In this document: in pieces, positions 27,336 to 34,841 of the stretch
Layout of the letters: each line of letters begins with the position of its first letter
Numbering within the stretch: position 1 is the stretch's first letter
NCBI GenBank assembly: GCA_013288325.1
Contig: JABDCB010000012.1
Span: 1-59,476 of the forward strand
Direction of reading: 5' to 3'
From: Bacteroidota bacterium
GTDB lineage: Bacteria; Bacteroidota; Bacteroidia; Palsa-965
DNA length: 59,476 nt
Position numbers and translations under genes: made by a program
Notes under the pieces: model-generated
The model's database searches: none
The model's input: the letters and a program-made list of their open reading frames with translations, nothing else
Told to the model about the DNA's origin: nothing

Positions 27336-28334
27336 ATGAAGCATATCATTACCCTCCTGTTCCTCTTAGGTCTGAACACCGGTTTCTTTGCTCAGAAACA
27401 AAACCCTCCCTGTGAAGCCGGGGAAGAAGGCATCTTTCAGAATACCACCACCGGACAACATTACACCTATAAGATCACCCGGAACGATCCCTATGCCCTG
27501 CCCCGTTATGGATTGGATTTAAAAGCACAGTTTGATTTTTCCCGTTTTACAGCGTGTGATATCGGTTTGTATCAATTCTTCCGTCCCAACCGCGACAATG
27601 AATTTCGTATCGGAGCCATCTTCATACTCGGAAATTTGAATGATACCGTAAGGAGTCCGCAGTCCACCATCATCGCGTATAATAACTACATGTACTCCCT
27701 CGACTTACATTACTGCTGGTTCTTTTATCATCACATCAGGAAGAAGCTGGATGATGAAATCCAGAAGCAGGTAGATACCAAACGGAATCCCAATAAACGC
27801 ATAAACAATTCCTGTTTTGTGAAACATCTGATTCAATATGGACTCGCTGTGGGCGCACAAGGGTTTTATGGGAATACTGGATCATACGTAAAACCGACGC
27901 TCACCAGCGATCTTCCCCTCACCTATTCCTTTCCGTATGAAAGTGTCGTTTTGTCTTTGGGCCTGGAACAACGCAACTCCTCCTGTTTTGGTTACCAAAT
28001 CAAGGGAAGGGCTGCAGAAGAAGATCATATATTCTGGCTTTCCGGTTTCTATCTGCGCTTTCTGTATGCTCCATTGCTCACCAATCAATATATCAATGCC
28101 GATCAACATGTACAGGAACGATTTTCCGCTCCATCCGATCATATGGGTTTTGCGTTGGGAGGTTACTTTGACATGGATCGCATCATATACCAGGCCACAG
28201 TAGAAACAGGCATCATGCCCGGAATGGGTTGGTATTTCAAACTGGGCTTTCCGCTTACGGAGTATGGTCTTTACCGGTCTAAGAAGAATATCAGAAGACC
28301 TTTGTTAAAAGGGAAAGGGATGGATGGGTTTTAG
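27336..28334 (+). CDS. Predicted outer-membrane or exported beta-rich protein, unknown function
   Basis: A 332-aa protein with a signal peptide (1-19, ...GFFAQ), a short Cys-containing N-terminal stretch and alternating hydrophobic/aromatic strands (GLDLKAQFDFSRF, VVLSLGLEQRNS) consistent with a small beta-barrel. A charged linker lies near residues 135-160. No family was recognised. It is monocistronic, with the next gene convergent. Confidence 0.65.
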   Translation: MKHIITLLFLLGLNTGFFAQKQNPPCEAGEEGIFQNTTTGQHYTYKITRNDPYALPRYGLDLKAQFDFSRFTACDIGLYQFFRPNRDNEFRIGAIFILGNLNDTVRSPQSTIIAYNNYMYSLDLHYCWFFYHHIRKKLDDEIQKQVDTKRNPNKRINNSCFVKHLIQYGLAVGAQGFYGNTGSYVKPTLTSDLPLTYSFPYESVVLSLGLEQRNSSCFGYQIKGRAAEEDHIFWLSGFYLRFLYAPLLTNQYINADQHVQERFSAPSDHMGFALGGYFDMDRIIYQATVETGIMPGMGWYFKLGFPLTEYGLYRSKKNIRRPLLKGKGMDGF

Positions 28335-28358
28335 GTGCGGAGGGCTTACCCAGCTGAA

Positions 28359-28943
28359 TTAAATGTTGTTTTTTTCTATCCGAATAATCGCCTCAATCAA
28401 TGCTTTTACTTTGTCCCCGAGCATATTTTCCGGATAATTGCCATTGTATTCAGCCAGTATTATTGAATGTCCTAGTTTATCCAATACAGAAAGTCTCTTC
28501 CAACTCGTACTGCTGTCACCTGATATTTTCTTGTTCTCAAGCGCAACAGCAACCAAATCCTTAAAAGATACAGTTTGATCTTTGGGCAGAAATCGTTTCA
28601 GGATGGCACTTGATTTTTCAGCTTTTAAATATCCCTCTTTGAAATCAAAGGTTAGCACATCGGGCACACGCACAATTTTATATACCTCAATGCCAAGAAA
28701 TACAACTATAAGAAGCACCCAGAAAATCAATGGGTTCGCATGATCTGCAAGTAGGTAATAAATAACAACAGCTAGTGGCACTCCCAGGATGCAACAGATG
28801 AGCACGAAAGGTTTCACAGAGCCCACATCCCCGCTATTCAGTACCAGACTTTGTTCCGTAGCAAGTATTCTGTCGTCCAGCTGATGCAGGGAGAACAGAT
28901 CTTTTATTTCTTGAATTTCCTTTTCCGGCCAGACCTTATTCAT
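28359..28943 (-). CDS. Membrane protein with two TM helices, unknown function
   Basis: A 194-aa protein with a soluble N-terminal ~40 residues, a helical hairpin in the membrane (about 45-66 and 72-90), then a cytoplasmic ~100-residue domain (VLTFDFKEGYLKAEKSSAIL...). The layout is like small Bacteroidota proteins with a PH-like domain after two helices, but this was not firmly recognised. It is transcribed on the minus strand, 34 bp downstream from the neighbouring FG-GAP gene region boundary. Confidence 0.6.
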   Translation of the reverse strand: MNKVWPEKEIQEIKDLFSLHQLDDRILATEQSLVLNSGDVGSVKPFVLICCILGVPLAVVIYYLLADHANPLIFWVLLIVVFLGIEVYKIVRVPDVLTFDFKEGYLKAEKSSAILKRFLPKDQTVSFKDLVAVALENKKISGDSSTSWKRLSVLDKLGHSIILAEYNGNYPENMLGDKVKALIEAIIRIEKNNI

Positions 28944-28977
28944 TGTTCTTTAATCTCATGGAAGTGCTCACTTACTA

Positions 28978-30327
28978 TCAATGCCTTTTCGGCTCATAAA
29001 TATAGGCTGAACCTGCCCTTTCTATCGGGTTGGCTCCCTGGGCATCCCGGTCATCAAAACGACAACCGATGATAGCCGATAATCCGGAAACGCAAACACT
29101 AAACCCGAATTTGAGCCAGGGCCTTCTGACAATGGGCATGATCTTTTTATATTCATACCAGCTACCCCCTTTATCCAATTTGAAAATATAAGCGGCTCCC
29201 ACGTATTGCAGATTCTCATCATTACTCTCCGTCACACGATCACCGAAAGCCGTTATGGCCAGTATGCTGTCATTCATACTTGCTGCCATGCCAAAATAAG
29301 CATGATGCATCCGGTCTTTTGCCTGTAATGTTTGTTTGATCTGCCACGATCCATTTGTTTTTCTATATACATAGGCCACTCCAGCCGACTCATATTTATG
29401 CGTTGAATCCCAGGTGACAACCATTTTCGTATTGGGAATATGTCCTGTTTCCACTACACCATATGCGCATACGACTACGCAATCATTGCTGCAAGCTACG
29501 GCACTTCCAAAACCACCTATGGCAGGAAAAGGGTTATTTAATTTCTGCACCAGCTTCCATTCTCCTGTTCCATTTAATTCATAAATGCATACATAACCTG
29601 CAGCCGAAATAACGATCCTGTTCCCACAAACGGATATCGCCCCTCCGAAATCCCGGGTCGTCTTATCTTCCGGCAGAATGTCCTTCATATCACCGAATTT
29701 CCCGTCTGCCCCTTTTTTAAAAACATATACGACTCCATTCTGACCACTCAAAAAAGATGCTCCCAAACTTTTCTGCCAGGCACATACAACAGCATATTTT
29801 TCCGTGATGCAAACTTTTTCTCCAAAGTAATCTCCCTCTGCCCGTTTACCTTTGGGCAACATCAACTTCTGTACCTTGGTCCATTTACCATCAGCCTGAC
29901 ATTGGTATATATATGCCGATCCTCTGCAGCCCAAATAACCCATATCCGTAGCTTCCCGCTCCCCCCTTGCACCAATGATGGCAAAATCTTTACACATACT
30001 TACCGAAGTGCCGAATATGATACCATATACCGTATCATCACTTTGCACTTTCTGCACCTCGGTCCACTTTCCTGAATTCGTTTTTTCATAAAAGTATACA
30101 GCCCCCATATCTCCCAGGATATTATGCTTATACATTTGCTTGCAATTCCGGCTTCCCATCATGGCACGATTTCCATCCATCGCGCAAGACCAGCCCACTT
30201 CATCATAAAGCGATCGATCAGAAGCTACTATTTTGGTGCATTCCGGATTGGGATTTTGAGCAAAACTCATCCATCCCGTCAGGAGCATAATCATAATAAG
30301 TAAGGATGACTTGAGCGCTTTGTTCAT
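28978..30327 (-). CDS. Secreted FG-GAP/integrin-like beta-propeller protein
   Basis: A 449-aa protein starting at the ATG at 30327 (MNKALKSS...; a longer frame adds nine residues). The signal peptide ends near SFAQ. The body is seven or so ~55-residue blades of the form GDYFGEKVCITEKYAVVCAW / GVVYVFKKGADGKF, as in FG-GAP repeats: FG near each blade start and a VYVF/AYIY strand. No T9SS sorting domain is present, so the periplasm or surface lipoprotein-independent release is possible. The binding partner is unknown. Confidence 0.78.
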   Translation of the reverse strand: MNKALKSSLLIMIMLLTGWMSFAQNPNPECTKIVASDRSLYDEVGWSCAMDGNRAMMGSRNCKQMYKHNILGDMGAVYFYEKTNSGKWTEVQKVQSDDTVYGIIFGTSVSMCKDFAIIGARGEREATDMGYLGCRGSAYIYQCQADGKWTKVQKLMLPKGKRAEGDYFGEKVCITEKYAVVCAWQKSLGASFLSGQNGVVYVFKKGADGKFGDMKDILPEDKTTRDFGGAISVCGNRIVISAAGYVCIYELNGTGEWKLVQKLNNPFPAIGGFGSAVACSNDCVVVCAYGVVETGHIPNTKMVVTWDSTHKYESAGVAYVYRKTNGSWQIKQTLQAKDRMHHAYFGMAASMNDSILAITAFGDRVTESNDENLQYVGAAYIFKLDKGGSWYEYKKIMPIVRRPWLKFGFSVCVSGLSAIIGCRFDDRDAQGANPIERAGSAYIYEPKRH

Positions 30328-30366
30328 GATTTGGTAGTTACCGGTGCAATGCAAGAGATGTTTCGT

Positions 30367-30749
30367 TTAACCTTTCGACTTTAATTTCTTCCCGCACCAG
30401 GGACAAAACCGGATGGTGATCACAGACGATCCTCCATCGTGAATAGGAATTCCAAACGCTCTGGCCTTCTTGTTATGGCTGATCACAGAATCGTAGTTAA
30501 TCTGTTCACCCTTGTTTTTTTATCTTCAATTAAATGATAAGCCATATCCAGACAACAATATTTCCGGTAATCAATCCCGCCTTTTTTAATGGCTTGTTTT
30601 AAAAACCAGTGGCCGCATTCATTATCCTTCCCTATTTCATCCCGGTATTCCTTTCCTTCGGGTGATTCAGACAACTCCCTTGAAAGCGGGAACTTCGAAT
30701 ATATCTTGTGTAATTTTTTGAATCGTTTTAATTCCATAATTACTTTCAT
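30367..30749 (-). pseudogene. DUF6980-like CxxC protein gene, frameshifted in an A7 run
   Basis: Frame one runs from the ATG at 30749 (MKVIMELKRFKKLHK; a longer start at 30791 is possible) to ...YCCLDMAYHLIEDKK, then ends early at 30483. A -1 shift in the A7 run near 30519-30525 continues as NKGEQINYDSVISHN ... FGIPIHDGGSSVITIRFCPWCGKKL with a stop at 30367. That tail (CC...M, GIxIHDGGSS, FCPWCGKKL) is the DUF6980-type signature. The full product would be about 127 aa. Whether this is a mutation, a sequencing error or slippage cannot be told from the sequence. Confidence 0.75.
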
Positions 30750-30908
30750 ATTACGTTTTGATTCAACAGCACCTAATGCTCTTACTCCCAAAATGCAGGC
30801 TCCATGAGATCAAATTACAGAAATCTTTGCTATTCCCTGAAATTGGAGGGCGTTATTTTCTTAAGTTTGATTACATACTCATGGAAAGTATGGTCTTAAA
30901 TAGCAGCC

Positions 30909-31505
30909 ATGCAACCGGAAGAACTCCCAGGCAAAACCATTACAAACATCTACTCCATTGTTAATATGGAAGTGGGTGGACTGGACACTGCCGAATGCTT
31001 TATAGAGCTGGATGGCAAGCTATTCATTGATATACCTTATGATGCCGAACAAGAGGTGTTTGTAAAAGAGCTCAACAACAAAGCCATCAGTCTTTTTTCG
31101 GACTTGTCTGACATTCCGGTTTATCATGTAAACAAGGAACACAAAACCATCGGGGAGATTGCGGGTGATTATCAGAAACAAAAAGCCTCAGTTTTCAACA
31201 GACTTCGTAACTATCTGTTCGGATCCAATCCTGACATAAAAGCCTATAAGCCCTACAAAACGGAATACCGCGAAAACAAATTGAAATACATCAAGGATAG
31301 GAAAATAGCTGATTTCATTTACTATAACGAAATGGGAGAGAAGGGCTACTTGCTATTGGACAATGGCTACCTGATTACCGAAACAAATACCGCACCACAC
31401 GGAACAGGGCTTGCGGGACTGAATTATTTTGAAAGTTTATCTGAACTCATTCGTTTAAAAGGGAATGGCTTTATAAAGCTATCGGATAAAGAAGCAAGCA
31501 GATAG
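30909..31505 (+). CDS. Hypothetical soluble protein
   Basis: A 198-aa protein with no signal peptide or membrane helix. It is rich in Lys, Glu and Tyr, with an N-terminal part predicted beta-rich (ECFIELDGKLFIDIPYD) and a middle helical linker (EIAGDYQKQKASVFNRLRN). No known motif is visible. It is divergent from the frameshifted DUF6980-like gene. Codon use appears ordinary and the frame is long, so it is probably real; an internal Met start (MEVGGL, residue 20) is possible. Confidence 0.55.
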   Translation: MQPEELPGKTITNIYSIVNMEVGGLDTAECFIELDGKLFIDIPYDAEQEVFVKELNNKAISLFSDLSDIPVYHVNKEHKTIGEIAGDYQKQKASVFNRLRNYLFGSNPDIKAYKPYKTEYRENKLKYIKDRKIADFIYYNEMGEKGYLLLDNGYLITETNTAPHGTGLAGLNYFESLSELIRLKGNGFIKLSDKEASR

Positions 31506-31709
31506 TACTGTTTGCAGAAAACAGAATAAAACGAGATAAGAAACTGTTTTATTCCCCGAATCACTCTCTACTCATAAAAACAGGCCTTTCACTCAGAATT
31601 TCAATGCTTTTACTAAGTGATATGACAAAGTAACTTCAGATGTACTATCTTGGTTTAAGTTCTTTCATTACCAAGAAATTCAGTGTCCTTTGTCAACCAA
31701 AGACTACTC

Positions 31710-32513
31710 ATGAAACAGCTCCTAAAATTTACCGGTCTTCTTTTACTTACACTATTCTTTCAGGCATGCGCGGGACTGCATGTATTTAACACGGTCCAAA
31801 GTCCTGATTTGGGAGCAAAAGGTGAAGGAAAAATAACTGCCTATACAGGTCTTGATCATGCCGAATTACAAGGAGCTTATGCACTCTGTAAACATTATGC
31901 CATAATGGCCAATACCTATTCCTCCTGGGCAACAAACACAAATGAAAGCAACAGCGGAGGCACCATGTTTGGAGAAGCCGCTTTCGGGAGATTTCAATGC
32001 ATCAAAAAAGATACTGTAAAAAACAGAGCCTGGTATTATGATGTATATGCCGGCGGGGGATGGGGTCAACGGAAATATCTCGGAACCTCCCAGGTTTTCA
32101 CACTTGCAGAATCGGATGAATGGAGTCTGTTTTCCGATTACGAAAAAACCTTTCTTCAGGCTTCTGTATTTCGCCGCACCAAAAACTGGATAGCATCTTT
32201 CACCTTACAAGGAGCTTGGTTCTATTACAATACGTTCAATTATAAACTGATTTATGCGCAGAACGGATATTATTCAGGGGCACAAACCGATTTCCGTGAT
32301 CATTCCTTTTTTGACATCAACGGGGCGTTTACCCTTAAACGCCAGATACACCGAATAGCTCTTGTATTACAACTGGCTGCCAATTTACCTTTTATCAATG
32401 CTCTGCCTGTACATCCGGAGGCCACAAATTCCTATTTTGAACCTACTCCTTTTAATTCCCGCCCGATTGGAATCAATTTCGGTTTGCAATACAGTTTCAA
32501 AACAAGAAAATAG
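31710..32513 (+). CDS. Lipoprotein with beta-barrel-like repeats, unknown function
   Basis: A 267-aa protein starting at the ATG at 31710 (MKQLLKFTG...); a GTG nine codons upstream also reads in frame but would bury the signal peptide. The lipobox FFQAC places the lipidated Cys near residue 20. The rest has alternating aromatic strands (YYDVYAGGGWGQRKYLG; NWIASFTLQGAWFYYNTF) and probably forms a small outer-membrane beta-structure. No named family was recognised. It is monocistronic. Downstream, 32514-32828 holds no gene I can support. Confidence 0.65.
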   Translation: MKQLLKFTGLLLLTLFFQACAGLHVFNTVQSPDLGAKGEGKITAYTGLDHAELQGAYALCKHYAIMANTYSSWATNTNESNSGGTMFGEAAFGRFQCIKKDTVKNRAWYYDVYAGGGWGQRKYLGTSQVFTLAESDEWSLFSDYEKTFLQASVFRRTKNWIASFTLQGAWFYYNTFNYKLIYAQNGYYSGAQTDFRDHSFFDINGAFTLKRQIHRIALVLQLAANLPFINALPVHPEATNSYFEPTPFNSRPIGINFGLQYSFKTRK

Positions 32514-32828
32514 GCTGTACATGTAAACGTCATAGTCCCGTATACTCAGGCGCAGTCTTCATTCCCGGAACTCTGATGCTTGAAAATTTAATCCTGTGGC
32601 ACCATGTGATTTTCACTCCCAAACCATACGCTGTTAATGATCCTGCATGTATTTCCTAAAAGTGACAAAAGCGGAGCGGATGGAAGTGGTGGGGGTTGTG
32701 AAGTAATAGTTCGTTTTCAGTTATCTTGCCAACTGGAAATTGGGGTGCCCTATTGCCCAAAAGGTAAAAGAATACATGTCAACCATCTCCCTATAGCTCA
32801 CATTCCTATCGCCATTATAATGTGGTTT

Positions 32829-33485
32829 CTACAACAGACTGATATACTTCCTATACTCCGTTTCAAAAGGGAGCATTTTTTCTTTACTTTTTTTCATATT
32901 TATAAGCACATATATGAGCAAAAAGCCATAAATATGAGATGCATTTAAAGCATGAATGGAAAGCGAGCTTCGGGCTATATTATTTTTAATATTATTCAGT
33001 TTCTCTTTTTCTCTGGCTGTTAAGAGGCCCGCTTTGCTGGACAAAAATGGCGTAATTCTTTCCAAAATATCATCCAAACCCGCTTCCTTTTCTTCCCCAC
33101 GAAAGTCAAGGCGTGCGTTCAAAGAGACCATCTTCTTCATCATATCCGACTCTAAAGAAAAAGCATATTCCCTTGAGTTAGATGTTTCAATGTCAAAGAC
33201 AATCTCTTCAACACCACTCTTGTTAAGTATGGTTTTATACTGAATCAGTTTATTAAGGTAATCATCCAGAATGTCAACCGGCTTTTTTTCTCCTATTTCA
33301 AGATCTATTTTTAATAATGCAATCCCATAAGGAGAAGATTTTCCTTTATACTTTCCGCGCGGCGATATCTCTCCCTTCTCAACCAGGATTTGAATGGGCC
33401 ATTTTGTCTCTTTCTTAAAAAGACTCGGATAAAAATTATCCCCTTCAAATCGAATATCTATCTGTGATGTGCCCATTTTCAGCAT
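32829..33485 (-). CDS. Hypothetical protein coupled to upstream gene
   Basis: A 218-aa soluble protein. The N-terminal half (SQIDIRFEGDNFYPSLF, GEISPRGKYKGKSSPYG) is reminiscent of DUF4279-like domains; the C-terminal half is helical with a coiled-coil-like stretch and a basic tail. The start ATG overlaps the upstream stop by one base (TAATG at 33485), so the two genes are translationally coupled. The function is unknown; two-gene units of small unknown proteins can be immunity or toxin-antitoxin modules, but nothing here proves that. Confidence 0.6.
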   Translation of the reverse strand: MLKMGTSQIDIRFEGDNFYPSLFKKETKWPIQILVEKGEISPRGKYKGKSSPYGIALLKIDLEIGEKKPVDILDDYLNKLIQYKTILNKSGVEEIVFDIETSNSREYAFSLESDMMKKMVSLNARLDFRGEEKEAGLDDILERITPFLSSKAGLLTAREKEKLNNIKNNIARSSLSIHALNASHIYGFLLIYVLINMKKSKEKMLPFETEYRKYISLL

Positions 33486-33736
33486 TAAATATACGAAGAA
33501 AACAATAAATCCGTTTTGATTTCAATTGCATAATCCCTTGGATCTCTCAAGTATATCACATCCCCTTCAAGGCCTATATCCGGGTTCTCTAACTCCATAG
33601 TTGTCAAATAACCTGAAAAGCGCGCATCTTTAATGATAAAGGGTTTCACTTCACGGTGAAAATCAATACCTGTGCAGAATCTATTAAGCTCTTTATCGGT
33701 ATAGTATATCGGCAAAACGACCGCATTTAAGCTCAC
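33485..33736 (-). CDS. Small hypothetical protein, first gene of a coupled pair
   Basis: An 83-aa protein starting at GTG (33736); the next Met is internal and would remove half of it. The sequence is beta-rich and charged (YLTTMELENPDIGLEGDVIY) with no recognisable motif. It is coupled to the 218-aa gene by a TAATG overlap. Confidence rests on the coupling and plausible composition rather than on homology. Confidence 0.5.
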   Translation of the reverse strand: MSLNAVVLPIYYTDKELNRFCTGIDFHREVKPFIIKDARFSGYLTTMELENPDIGLEGDVIYLRDPRDYAIEIKTDLLFSSYI

Positions 33737-33841
33737 AATATATCAGAAATATATCATATATAACATTTCATTAAAGATATTTAAATAAAATATTTCCAGG
33801 CGGGCCTAAATTAGATCCCTATTCGCATTCAATCCCTTTTA

Positions 33842-34222
33842 TTACCGATGCAGCGCATGCTCTTCTTCCGGAGGAAGCTTATAGCCGGGTTCGGACAGAA
33901 ACACCGCATCAAACAATACTGCGCCTAATACAAGAGCCGGACTTTTGAAATCGGGAATGGTACGATGAGTTACATCGGCATAGATGGGAGGCGCCAGAAA
34001 CACCTGACTTTCGCCTTCCCAGCGGGGAGGAGATAAAGGAGCCGGACTTATATCAGTATGCGTTCTTAATAAGGGGTATGATGAAATTTCCTGATGGGCT
34101 AAAAATGGGAAAAGGCTGGTATTGAGATGCAGATGATAATCAGTACAAGTCGGAGAAATATAACCCTGACCAGGGGAAACATAAGGGAGAAGGATAAATA
34201 ACAAAGGATATAACTTATTCAT
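33842..34222 (-). CDS. Small exported protein, unknown function
   Basis: A 126-aa protein with a signal peptide-like N-terminus (MNKLYPLLFILLPYVSPGQ) and a Pro/His-rich body. No domain was recognised. It follows the minisatellite on the minus strand. Low-complexity composition makes it somewhat doubtful, though the ATG start and signal peptide are reasonable. Confidence 0.45.
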   Translation of the reverse strand: MNKLYPLLFILLPYVSPGQGYISPTCTDYHLHLNTSLFPFLAHQEISSYPLLRTHTDISPAPLSPPRWEGESQVFLAPPIYADVTHRTIPDFKSPALVLGAVLFDAVFLSEPGYKLPPEEEHALHR

Positions 34223-34340
34223 ACAAGCAGGAATACGTATGAACGGAGGAAATGTTGCTCAAATCTCATTATAATATGATTAAAGAGGACGAGATAGGTA
34301 GATCCGCTCACATGGGCTTTTAATTGGAAGTCCTCCTTGT

Positions 34341-34802
34341 CTGATTGCTAAAGGAAACATCCCGATTGCTAAAGTAATTTCCTTGATTACTAAAGGAAAC
34401 ATCCCGATTACTAAAGAAACTTCCTTGATTGCTAAAGATATCAACCCGATTACTAAAGAAACTTCCTTGATTGCTAAAGATATCAACCTGATTACTAAAG
34501 AAACTTCCTTGATTACTAAAGATATCAACCTGATTACTAAAGAAACTTCTTTGATTGCTAAAGAAATCAACCTGATTACTAAAGAAACTTCTTTGATTGC
34601 TAAAGAAATCAACCTGATTACTAAAGAAACTTCCTTGATTGCTAAAGATATCAACCTGATTACTAAAGAAACTTCTTTGATTGCTAAAGAAATCAACTTG
34701 ATTACTAAAGAAACTTCCTTGATTGCTAAAGGAATTTCCTTGGTTGCTAAGGGAAACATCTTGATTGTTAAAGAAAATACCCTGATTGCTACAGAACCGA
34801 GG
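34341..34802. repeat. 21-bp minisatellite, 22 tandem units
   Basis: The tract is exactly 22 x 21 bp. Two unit types alternate: type A (TTGATTGCTAAAGATATCAAC) and type B (CTGATTACTAAAGAAACTTCC), so the higher-order period is 42 bp; the ends are more diverged. The core GATTRCTAAAG is nearly invariant. Long frames exist on both strands (heptad peptides such as LITKETS or LVIKEVS) only because the unit is a multiple of three with few stop codons. It lies between the 3' end of the SpoIIE gene and the next minus-strand gene. Confidence 0.92.
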
Positions 34803-34841
34803 ATAACACGTATAAGTACAGAGGGAAATACGTATTTTAAC

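Noticed and set aside
12617-30860. 15-bp sequence TTGGAGGGCGTTATT shared between 12621 and 30846
   Set aside because: In a 59-kb window one or more shared 15-mers are expected by chance and the flanks differ.
32637-32948. 103-aa plus-strand ORF
   Set aside because: It overlaps the 3' part of the minus-strand 218-aa gene and has no coding features; treated as a shadow.
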